DNA from: Bacteroidales bacterium
Lineage (GTDB): Bacteria > Bacteroidota > Bacteroidia > Bacteroidales > Muribaculaceae
Assembly (NCBI GenBank): GCA_004553095.1
Contig: SFMJ01000017.1
Span: 1 to 20,299, forward strand
Direction of reading: 5' to 3'
DNA length: 20,299 nt
The position numbers were made by a program, and so were the translations under genes. Below the pieces are notes generated by a model. That model was given only the letters and a program-made list of their open reading frames with translations. It made no database searches and was not told the origin of the DNA. Below are positions 14,388-20,299 of this stretch, in pieces (within the stretch, counting starts at the first letter, position 1; each line of letters begins with the position of its first letter).

Positions 14388-16349
14388 TCATGATTTCTTC
14401 TCCGAGAATGCCGCAAAGATCAATGCTGCCTTCGACTTGCCCACCACCGCCTCCACCTCGGTCAACTCCGCCTCTTTCAGACGTTTAAGGCTCTTAAAAT
14501 GACGCATCAATGTCGACGCCGTGGCGGGTCCAATCCCCTTAATGTTATCTAATTCACTGACTGTCTGCGACTTACTGCGCCTGTTGCGGTGATGGGTGAT
14601 GCCGAAGCGATGCGCCTCGTCACGAAGCGACTGGATCACTCTCAACGAGGGTGAGGTCTTGTCAAGGTAGAGAGGGAGGGTGTCGCCCGGAAAATAGATC
14701 TCCTCAAGTCGCTTGGCGATACCCACCAATGCCACTACCCCATGGATGCCCATCTCTTCAAAGGCTTCGACGGCGGCACTCAACTGCCCCTTGCCTCCAT
14801 CCACCACTACCAGTTGAGGCAGTTCCTCACCCTCCGCCATCATGCGAGTATAACGACGATGCAACACCTCCTTCATCGAGGCAAAATCGTTGGCTCCTAC
14901 CACCGTCTTGATGTTGAAATGACGATAGTCGCGACGTGCCGGTTTGCCATCTCTGAACACGACACAACTCGCCACAGGATTCGTGCCCTGAATATTACTA
15001 TTGTCAAAGCACTCGATATGACGAGGCTCGACTTGCAGACGGAAGTCACTCTTCATCCGCTCCATCAGGCGGTCGACACTCCGGTCGGGATTGAGAGCCT
15101 CGACTTCGCGCTCTCGATCTTTCATATATTGCCTTGCATTCTTCTCGACGATCTCCAAGGTCTTGCGTTTTTCACCCCGTTGGGGCACAACGATTCGAAC
15201 TCCCTCAAAATCTACATCGGGCATGAAAGGCAGGATAAGATCTTCGGGGCGATAATCGAAACGCTCCATCACCTCCCCTATCGCCGAAGAGAGCACCTCT
15301 TCACGGCGGCAGTCATTGCGACGCTTGCTATATTCGAGATTCAAACTGCGAGTCACAGCCCCATGATGCAAATGCATAAAAGTGACGTATGCCCTATCGT
15401 CGCTCTCAACGTATGCGAAGACACCGGCGTCAGGCACCGCCGAGTCGCCAATCACACTCTTGGCATTATAACGACGGATTATCTCATACTTCTCCTTCAA
15501 CTCTTGAGCCTCCTCGAATTTCCAAACCTCAGCAAGTTGAGTCATCTCTTGCAGGAGCATTCTCTCCAATTCGATGGTTTCGCCATTCAAGATCTGGCGA
15601 ACTCGACGGATTATCTCGCCATACTGTTCGGGATTGATCTTGGCACAACATGGGCCGCCACATTTGCCGATATGATAGTCGAGACAAAGACGATATTTAT
15701 TGCGAGCGACGCTTCTCTCATCGAGGGAATGTCGACAAGAGCGGAGAGGATAAGTGTCGCGAATCAGTTCGAGCAGTGTGCGAGCAGCCTGCTGATTGCT
15801 ATATGGTCCATAATACTTTGCATCGAGACCACGTTCGCGAGTCATAAAAACGCGTGGGAACAGTTCCTTGGTTACGACAATCCAGGGATAAGACTTGTCA
15901 TCCTTGAGGAGCACGTTGTAATGAGGCTGATAGCGTTTGATCATCGCATTCTCAAGATGGAGAGCCTCCTCCTCGGTAGGGACTACGATGAAACGGAGGT
16001 CGACGATATTACGCACCAAGAGATTGGTGCGGTTTATATCGTGGATTCGATTGAAATAACTTGAGACACGACGTTTTAGACGTTTTGCTTTGCCTACATA
16101 TATCACCTTGCCGCGGCGATCGAGATACATATATACACCCGGCGACTCAGGGAGATTGAGGATCTTCTCGCGCAGTTGACTTCCGGGGCGATTATAAAGC
16201 AGATCCTCACGAGATCTATCGGGGGTGATCTCTAGTTCAAAACCGCCGATTTGATCGATCATACGACCGACACCCTCCAGCTCAGTTGAGTTGGAAGAGA
16301 CATCGACCTGCGAAGATGTAGAGTTTATATCGGTATTTTTATCAATCAT
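14388..16349 (-). CDS. uvrC: Excinuclease ABC subunit C
   Basis: UvrC makes the two incisions around lesions marked by UvrA/UvrB in nucleotide excision repair. Domains appear in order: GIY-YIG nuclease (PESPGVYMYLDRRGKVIYVG), a UVR-type UvrB-binding helix pair (EVWKFEEAQELKEKYEIIR), the RNase H-like second nuclease (ECFDNSNIQGTNPVAS and LVVVDGGKGQL with its acidic residues), and a C-terminal helix-hairpin-helix (LDNIKGIGPATASTLMRHFK). The ATG at 16349 gives 653 residues. About 60 residues precede the GIY-YIG core, rich in S, T, N and D and without a recognised fold; a later start (ATG at 16262) would remove 29 of them. A TTG at 16376 would place coding sequence over a dispersed repeat and is unlikely. 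A -7-like TATTTTTG lies at 16374-16381. Confidence 0.95.
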   Translation of the reverse strand: MIDKNTDINSTSSQVDVSSNSTELEGVGRMIDQIGGFELEITPDRSREDLLYNRPGSQLREKILNLPESPGVYMYLDRRGKVIYVGKAKRLKRRVSSYFNRIHDINRTNLLVRNIVDLRFIVVPTEEEALHLENAMIKRYQPHYNVLLKDDKSYPWIVVTKELFPRVFMTRERGLDAKYYGPYSNQQAARTLLELIRDTYPLRSCRHSLDERSVARNKYRLCLDYHIGKCGGPCCAKINPEQYGEIIRRVRQILNGETIELERMLLQEMTQLAEVWKFEEAQELKEKYEIIRRYNAKSVIGDSAVPDAGVFAYVESDDRAYVTFMHLHHGAVTRSLNLEYSKRRNDCRREEVLSSAIGEVMERFDYRPEDLILPFMPDVDFEGVRIVVPQRGEKRKTLEIVEKNARQYMKDREREVEALNPDRSVDRLMERMKSDFRLQVEPRHIECFDNSNIQGTNPVASCVVFRDGKPARRDYRHFNIKTVVGANDFASMKEVLHRRYTRMMAEGEELPQLVVVDGGKGQLSAAVEAFEEMGIHGVVALVGIAKRLEEIYFPGDTLPLYLDKTSPSLRVIQSLRDEAHRFGITHHRNRRSKSQTVSELDNIKGIGPATASTLMRHFKSLKRLKEAELTEVEAVVGKSKAALIFAAFSEKKS

Positions 16350-16364
16350 AAGTACGAGGGATAA

Positions 16365-16422
16365 GAACGCGCTCAAAAATATGCACCCCTATGACCTCAA
16401 AATTTTAAGGAACGCGCTCTTA
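16365..16422. repeat. Two direct copies of the dispersed motif upstream of uvrC
   Basis: GAACGCGCTC (16365-16374) and the full GGAACGCGCTCTTA (16409-16422) lie 44 bases apart in the same orientation, between the uvrC start and the apt terminator. The first copy touches the candidate uvrC -7 element, so it may sit at the transcription start or in the leader. Confidence 0.6.
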
Positions 16423-16503
16423 ATATAATAACGAAAACGGGTGATGAATATTGAGGCGGCTAAACGGAGAAGAGTAAAAGAAAAAGGGAGAAGTTTATAA
16501 GAA

Positions 16504-16540
16504 AAAAGGATGAGACATCTTACGATGGCACATCCCTTTT
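16504..16540 (-). terminator. Probable terminator of the apt transcript
   Basis: The arms AAAAGGATG (16504-16512) and CATCCCTTTT (16531-16540) pair with one bulge, and an inner CATC-TTAC-GATG stem stacks in the loop. Read on the minus strand the hairpin is followed by TTTTTTC, as expected of an intrinsic terminator. It lies about 190 bases after the apt stop. Confidence 0.6.
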
Positions 16541-16572
16541 ACTATTTTACGAATTGATCGGATTATATTTAC

Positions 16573-16726
16573 ATTATACATATAAGGGACTCGATTAAAT
16601 CGAAAGAATTATATGTATAATATCATCTTAATTTGCGCACGACATTCGATCGATTCGACACAAATGCCACTCTGAAATTCGCGAAATCAAAATAAGATAG
16701 AAAGTAGAGTGGCGGCGATTAAATCG
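16573..16726. repeat. Cluster of inverted repeats between apt and uvrC
   Basis: ATTATACATATAA (16573-16585) and TTATATGTATAAT (16609-16621) are a perfect 13-bp inverted pair, and the spacer itself contains TCGAT-TAA-ATCGA. A second pair, GCCACTCT (16666-16673) and AGAGTGGC (16706-16713), follows, with TTCGCGAA between. The 11-mer CGATTAAATCG occurs twice (16592 and 16716). No open frame spans the 381-base apt-uvrC gap. It looks like a structured apt 3' untranslated region, or a small RNA. Confidence 0.55.
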
Positions 16727-16730
16727 GATT

Positions 16731-17255
16731 TTAGTATTTCAGTAGAGAGGTAACTTCGCAACCCTCGGGGAGAGCGTTGCGACCATTAAGGGCAGTCAAT
16801 TCGACGACGAAGTTGACATAGACTTTCTTCGGGTTCATCGACATTACGAGATCGTAGCAGGCTCTCATCGTACCGCCGGTGGCGAGCAAATCGTCATGAA
16901 GGAGCACGACATCATTTTCGCTGATAGCGTCGCTATGCAGTTCGATGGTATCGACACCATACTCCTTGGCATAAGCCTTCTTGATAGTCACAGAGGGGAG
17001 TTTGCCCGGTTTGCGGGCGGGCACAAACCCGCAACCAAGTTTATACGCCATAATCGAGCCACCGATGAAACCGCGAGATTCGATGCCGACCACTTTAGTG
17101 ATACCCTTATCCTTATACATATCGACGAGAGCATCGCTCATAAGAGTCAGCGCCTCGCCATCCTTCAGAAGGGTGGTAAGATCGCGGAACATGATACCCT
17201 TGGAGGGAAAATCAGGAATATCCCTGATCTTAAGTTTGAGATCTTCAATTTCCAT
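16731..17255 (-). CDS. apt: Adenine phosphoribosyltransferase
   Basis: Apt salvages adenine to AMP using PRPP. The 174-residue product begins IRDIPDFPSKGIMFRDLTTLL (10-30), the typical Apt opening, and has GIESRGFIGG (57-66) and the PRPP loop VVLLHDDLLATGGTM (116-130). Length is normal (about 170-180). HDDLLATGGT carries His where many homologs have Val or Ile before DD, a minor variant. The ATG at 17255 fits the family alignment, with no clear ribosome-binding site. It lies 202 bases after mnmG, on the same strand, with a parS-like palindrome in the gap. An IR-rich 3' region and a probable terminator follow. The ybeY-mnmG-apt-uvrC neighbourhood is, from memory, common in Bacteroidales. Confidence 0.96.
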   Translation of the reverse strand: MEIEDLKLKIRDIPDFPSKGIMFRDLTTLLKDGEALTLMSDALVDMYKDKGITKVVGIESRGFIGGSIMAYKLGCGFVPARKPGKLPSVTIKKAYAKEYGVDTIELHSDAISENDVVLLHDDLLATGGTMRACYDLVMSMNPKKVYVNFVVELTALNGRNALPEGCEVTSLLKY

Positions 17256-17354
17256 AGAAATAGATTTTAGTTGTATTTATTAGTTTTACTTTATATTCCT
17301 TTTACACTCATCATCCACCTAACTCTTTAGAACAGCGGTGATTTGCACCCCTCT

Positions 17355-17370
17355 TGTTCCACGTGGAACA
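17355..17370. promoter_or_regulatory. Candidate parS (ParB/Spo0J binding) site
   Basis: TGTTCCACGTGGAACA is a perfect 16-base palindrome and fits the widely conserved chromosomal parS consensus (TGTTNCACGTGNAACA). It lies between mnmG and apt. parS sites cluster near the replication origin in many bacteria, and mnmG (gidA) is often near oriC, so the context agrees. No parA, parB or dnaA gene is in the window. Confidence 0.75.
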
Positions 17371-17457
17371 TGAACTTTATCCATCCAATTTATTGCCGAC
17401 TGCTGATATTAATGTAGGAATAAATTTCCGAATCTAATCAAGCATTCCGGCTTTTGT

Positions 17458-19308
17458 TTACTTCCCTATTAGGAGAAGGAGTACGTTAATATCTGCCGGC
17501 GAGACCCCCGGGATACGGGAAGCTTGACCTATTGTAGCAGGCCTTATGCGGTCCAACTTTTGACGTGCTTCTGTCGAGATGGTGGTTACTGAGAGATAAT
17601 CAAATTGGTCGGGGATATGAAGATGCTCTAATCGAGTTTGCTTGTCGGCAAGATCTCTTTCTCGCTTGATATATCCATCATATTTAATAAGAATCTCTGC
17701 TGCCATGATGATCTCGTCACGCCTTGCCTCTTCGATCTCCCCTACCCTCCTGGCTAAGGGGCGTATCTGCGGTATCAGCGTCGCAAAGTCAAGTTGAGGT
17801 CGACGTAATAGATCCACCAATCGACATGATGCTGTCAGGGGCGAGGTGCCTTTTTCGGTCAAGAATCTGTTGATTATCAGTTCATCGCGTTGACGGATCT
17901 TCTCTTGAAGAAGTTGATAACGATGATCAGACGCCAAACCGATCTCAAAACCGATAGGAGTAAGGCGAACATCGGCATCATCCTGACGAAGTAGAATACG
18001 ATATTCTGCGCGCGAGGTAAACATGCGATATGGTTCGTCGACACCTTTTGTCACAAGGTCGTCTATCAGTACACCGATATATGCCTGGTCGCGTGTCAAA
18101 ATAAGTGGACCCTTGTTGTGCGATCTTCTGGCAGCGTTGATACCTGCTATGAGACCCTGGGCGGCAGCCTCCTCATAACCTGTCGTACCATTCACCTGAC
18201 CGGCAAAATAGAGACCGGGGATGAGTTTGGTTTGAAGATCATGCGTGAGCTGTGTGGGGTCAAAAAAGTCATATTCGATCGCATAACCGGGACGGTAAAA
18301 TTGCACGTCACGGAGTGCCGGAATGCATTGCAATGCCTCTACCTGAACAGGCCAAGGCATAGAACTTGAAAAACCGTTGACATAATATTCTTGGGTTGTT
18401 TCACCCTCTGGCTCGAGGAATAATTGATGGCTTTCTTTGTCTGCAAAGGTCACCAATTTGGTCTCGATGCTGGGGCAATAACGGGGTCCTATGCTCTTAA
18501 TATCTCCATTATAGAGGGGCGATTGGTCGAGGTGAGATACCATCTTTTCGTGGGCCTCAGGGTTGGTATGAACGATCCAACAAGGGCGCTGACGAAGGGT
18601 TCTTTTTACCTCCGGAAGGAAAGAAAACTTCTCGTAAGGTAGGTTATCACCCTCCTGAATTTCTGCCAAACTGAAGTCTATGGTACGCCCATCGATACGC
18701 GCCGGCGTACCGGTTTTCATCCTGTCAGCATGAAAACCGAGGCCGACGAGTTGCTCGGTGAGACCCTTGGAAGAGTCCTCAGAGATACGTCCACCCTCGA
18801 TTTTTGTAGGTCCAAAATGCATCAAACCATTGAGGAATGTACCGGCAGTAAGCACTACTTGCGGGGCATGAAACTCGAAACCGAGAGCCGTTTGGACACC
18901 CTTTAGCGAATGGTCAGACTCAGAGATTAAGAGACGATCTACAGTATCCTGGAAGAGGTAAAGGCCCTCAATAGAATCAAGGACTTGGCGCCAACGATCG
19001 CAATATTTAGTGCGGTCGGACTGCACACGCGGTGACCAAACAGCGGGTCCCTTAGAGCGATTGAGCATCCGAAATTGGATGGCAGTCTCATCAGCGACTA
19101 TTCCCATCCAGCCACCGAGAGCGTCTATCTCTCTGACTATCTGCCCCTTGGCTATGCCACCTACAGCAGGATTGCACGACATCTGAGCCACCCTGTTCAT
19201 ATCCTTGGTGATGAGTAGCGTAGATGCACCGAGACGCGCGGAAGCCGCTGCCGCCTCGCAACCGGCATGGCCGGCACCAACAACTATAACATCAAAATCG
19301 AATCTCAT
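17458..19308 (-). CDS. mnmG: tRNA uridine 5-carboxymethylaminomethyl modification enzyme MnmG (GidA)
   Basis: MnmG, with MnmE, installs the carboxymethylaminomethyl group on wobble U34 of tRNAs reading NNA/NNG codons, using FAD and methylene-tetrahydrofolate. The 616-residue product opens with the FAD-binding DVIVVGAGHAGCEAAAASAR (6-25). It also has SCNPAVGGIAKGQIVREIDA (44-63), the family signature GLYFAGQVNGTTGYEEAAAQ, and a helical C-terminal tRNA/MnmE-binding domain ending in SRIPGVSPADINVLL. Full length (about 620 expected). It starts 76 bases after the ybeY stop with no terminator between, so the two are probably cotranscribed. Its 3' side leads into the parS-like site. Confidence 0.97.
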   Translation of the reverse strand: MRFDFDVIVVGAGHAGCEAAAASARLGASTLLITKDMNRVAQMSCNPAVGGIAKGQIVREIDALGGWMGIVADETAIQFRMLNRSKGPAVWSPRVQSDRTKYCDRWRQVLDSIEGLYLFQDTVDRLLISESDHSLKGVQTALGFEFHAPQVVLTAGTFLNGLMHFGPTKIEGGRISEDSSKGLTEQLVGLGFHADRMKTGTPARIDGRTIDFSLAEIQEGDNLPYEKFSFLPEVKRTLRQRPCWIVHTNPEAHEKMVSHLDQSPLYNGDIKSIGPRYCPSIETKLVTFADKESHQLFLEPEGETTQEYYVNGFSSSMPWPVQVEALQCIPALRDVQFYRPGYAIEYDFFDPTQLTHDLQTKLIPGLYFAGQVNGTTGYEEAAAQGLIAGINAARRSHNKGPLILTRDQAYIGVLIDDLVTKGVDEPYRMFTSRAEYRILLRQDDADVRLTPIGFEIGLASDHRYQLLQEKIRQRDELIINRFLTEKGTSPLTASCRLVDLLRRPQLDFATLIPQIRPLARRVGEIEEARRDEIIMAAEILIKYDGYIKRERDLADKQTRLEHLHIPDQFDYLSVTTISTEARQKLDRIRPATIGQASRIPGVSPADINVLLLLIGK

Positions 19309-19384
19309 TATCTATATAAACTCCTGAATTTCGACTAAAATAATTGAAAGAAAATAGAGTAGAAAGAGTTTTTAAAAGTGAAAT

Positions 19385-19807
19385 CTACTCCAAAATATCG
19401 AGAATAGCGAGGGCTTGATCCTCCTCCTTTTCCATGATTTCACGCTCTCCGGGACCCTTATCATTGATGCCACAGAGGTGTAAGATACCATGTATGATGA
19501 CACGATAGAGTTCACGCTCGTAGGGCTGATGATTGGCTTCTGAATTTGTTCTGACAGTATCCAAAGATATGACTAAATCACCGGCTATCCTACTTCGCGA
19601 AGTATAATCGAACGTTATAATGTCAGTATAATAATCATGTTGAAGGAACTTTCGATTTACATCCAAGATATAATCATCATCACAGAAGATATAAGACAGC
19701 CTTCCCACCGAGCGACTATGGTAAGATGCTACTTGGGAAATCCATCTTCTGACCCGATCGAAATCGAGCGAAGGCAAATCGACATTCTGACAATTAAACG
19801 AAATCAT
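19385..19807 (-). CDS. ybeY: Endoribonuclease YbeY (16S rRNA maturation)
   Basis: YbeY is a small metal-dependent RNase involved in 16S rRNA 3'-end processing and ribosome quality control. The 140-residue product carries HGILHLCGINDKG with H106 and H110, preceded by the conserved strand RIAGDLVISLDTV. In E. coli the three metal ligands are H-x3-H-x5-H; here the third position is D116. From memory this substitution is shared by Bacteroidetes homologs, and activity may be retained. The ATG at 19807 gives the usual short N terminus. A promoter (19877-19908) lies upstream, and the leader of about 60 bases carries one diverged copy of the dispersed repeat. mnmG follows 76 bases downstream. Confidence 0.93.
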   Translation of the reverse strand: MISFNCQNVDLPSLDFDRVRRWISQVASYHSRSVGRLSYIFCDDDYILDVNRKFLQHDYYTDIITFDYTSRSRIAGDLVISLDTVRTNSEANHQPYERELYRVIIHGILHLCGINDKGPGEREIMEKEEDQALAILDILE

Positions 19808-19824
19808 AACTAATAGATTAGAAC

Positions 19825-19838
19825 TTAGAGCGTGTTCC
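19825..19838 (-). repeat. Diverged inverted copy of the dispersed motif in the ybeY leader
   Basis: On the minus strand this reads GGAACACGCTCTAA, two changes from GGAACGCGCTCTTA, and is preceded by TTTTTAA just as the copy at 16409 is preceded by TTTTAA. It lies between the predicted ybeY transcription start and its ATG. It faces the copy at 20134 in inverted orientation. Confidence 0.55.
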
Positions 19839-19876
19839 TTAAAAAGTGGATGAATAAAGTCCTCACACGCAAACTA

Positions 19877-19908
19877 CAAAGGTAATGAAAAAATCGGAAG
19901 AATAAAAA
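19877..19908 (-). promoter_or_regulatory. Probable promoter of ybeY-mnmG
   Basis: On the minus strand TACCTTTG (19877-19884) is a perfect TAnnTTTG -7 box. TTTT stands in place of TTTG exactly 20 bases upstream. Transcription would start near 19870. Confidence 0.55.
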
Positions 19909-20124
19909 TGAAAAAGAGGGAAACAACTGCACATCATTAAATTTCACCTTCTATTTAACATAATGTAGAAATCCATGAAAGATTGATTTATTTTATTCGA
20001 ATTACTGAGGTTATTGATATCGACTTTATTTTATTCTTTTTCAGTGATTTGCAGTTTAGTTTTTTTCAATTTAAGGCTCTGAGATTTTAAAATTTAAATT
20101 TTGCTGATCGGACGGGCGTAAATA
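19909..20124. other. AT-rich spacer without a gene
   Basis: This stretch between the ybeY promoter and the dispersed hairpin is AT-rich and has no plausible reading frame. A 14-base palindrome, AAAATTTAAATTTT, lies at 20089-20102. Nothing resembling a cobalamin or other common riboswitch was recognised. Confidence 0.5.
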
Positions 20125-20148
20125 TTAAGAGCAGGAACGCGCTCTTAA
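20125..20148. repeat. Hairpin copy of the dispersed motif
   Basis: TTAAGAGC and GCTCTTAA form a perfect eight-base-pair stem around an eight-base loop. The right half contains the exact 14-mer GGAACGCGCTCTTA (20134-20147). It lies 34 bases upstream of the -33 box of the last gene. Confidence 0.65.
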
Positions 20149-20181
20149 CTCAAAACAGGCTTTTGGCTGTAGATAACATCT

Positions 20182-20213
20182 TTTGCATTGTCGTAGATTT
20201 TTTTGTAATATTG
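20182..20213 (+). promoter_or_regulatory. Probable promoter of the gene entering the right edge
   Basis: TTTG (20182-20185) and TAATATTG (20206-20213) are separated by 20 bases, the same layout and same -7 sequence as the peptidase promoter at 9124-9155. Transcription would start near 20220, about 12 bases before the ATG. Confidence 0.6.
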
Positions 20214-20231
20214 CAGGCAAATTTTTTAGGG

Positions 20232-20299
20232 ATGTTTAATTCTAAGTTAAGGTCACGAGCAGCGTTTATATTTCTTCGGTCATGGCGAGGCGGTCTACC
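20232..20299 (+). CDS. Partial gene, N terminus only; possibly a TonB-dependent receptor
   Basis: An ATG 19 bases after a good promoter opens a frame that runs to the window edge (22 codons: MFNSKLRSRAAF, then IFLRSWRGGL). The basic start followed by RAAFIFLR-x-W resembles, from memory, the leader of certain Bacteroidales TonB-dependent outer-membrane receptors, but 22 residues are too few for a firm call. No stop is visible. Confidence 0.4.
   Translation, partial: MFNSKLRSRAAFIFLRSWRGGL

Noticed and set aside
14742..16064. 440-codon open frame on the plus strand opposite uvrC
   Set aside because: uvrC is unambiguous with all domains; the opposite frame is low-complexity leucine/histidine/isoleucine text without family signs.
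19909..20231. Cobalamin riboswitch before a possible TonB-dependent receptor
   Set aside because: No B12-box-like sequence was found, and the predicted leader from the promoter at 20182-20213 is only about 12 bases.

Overview
The window comes from a gut-type Bacteroidales chromosome. Three observations support this. Several intergenic regions carry the Bacteroidetes promoter pair TTTG / TAnnTTTG spaced by about 20 nt, starts have no clear Shine-Dalgarno sequence, and the families are typical of the order (Wzi-family barrel, Bacteroidetes-type RuvB/UvrC/YbeY, PurF-like paralog). GC-rich genes sit between AT-rich spacers. The genus cannot be fixed from sequence alone; a Muribaculaceae-like member is a guess.

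Layout. Positions 1-408 hold a bidirectional terminator, a 51-bp tandem repeat and a stem-loop, with no gene. Positions 410-914 (minus) are a tRNA-Glu / rpsT / tRNA-Glu unit driven by a clear promoter at 956-987. Positions 1119-5790 (plus) encode a Wzi-family outer-membrane barrel, a small lipoprotein, RuvB and a polysaccharide flippase. A convergent terminator at 5811-5851 separates these from two minus-strand genes, a TPR protein with C-terminal OB-like domains and a PurF-like protein lacking the catalytic cysteine. Divergently, 9200-12719 (plus) is an overlapping trio: a secreted C1B cysteine peptidase, a GT2 and a GT4 glycosyltransferase. From 12699 to 19807 everything is minus strand: ybeY, mnmG, apt, uvrC, a polyprenyl diphosphate synthase and rnhB, in transcription order. 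The last 68 bases begin a plus-strand gene that runs out of the window.

Functional themes. Most genes are housekeeping: translation and tRNA/rRNA maturation (rpsT, tRNA-Glu, mnmG, ybeY), DNA repair and replication (ruvB, uvrC, rnhB), nucleotide metabolism (apt, PurF-like) and isoprenoid chain synthesis. Envelope-glycan genes are scattered among them (Wzi-like, flippase, GT2, GT4).

The most notable non-coding signals are a perfect 16-bp palindrome between mnmG and apt that matches the ParB-binding parS site, and a 14-mer, GGAACGCGCTCTTA, that recurs exactly three times plus several variants, always between genes and often as an inverted pair. No complete new defence or mobile system is visible. 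The TPR/OB protein, the cysteine-less PurF paralog and the dispersed palindromic motif are the best leads.
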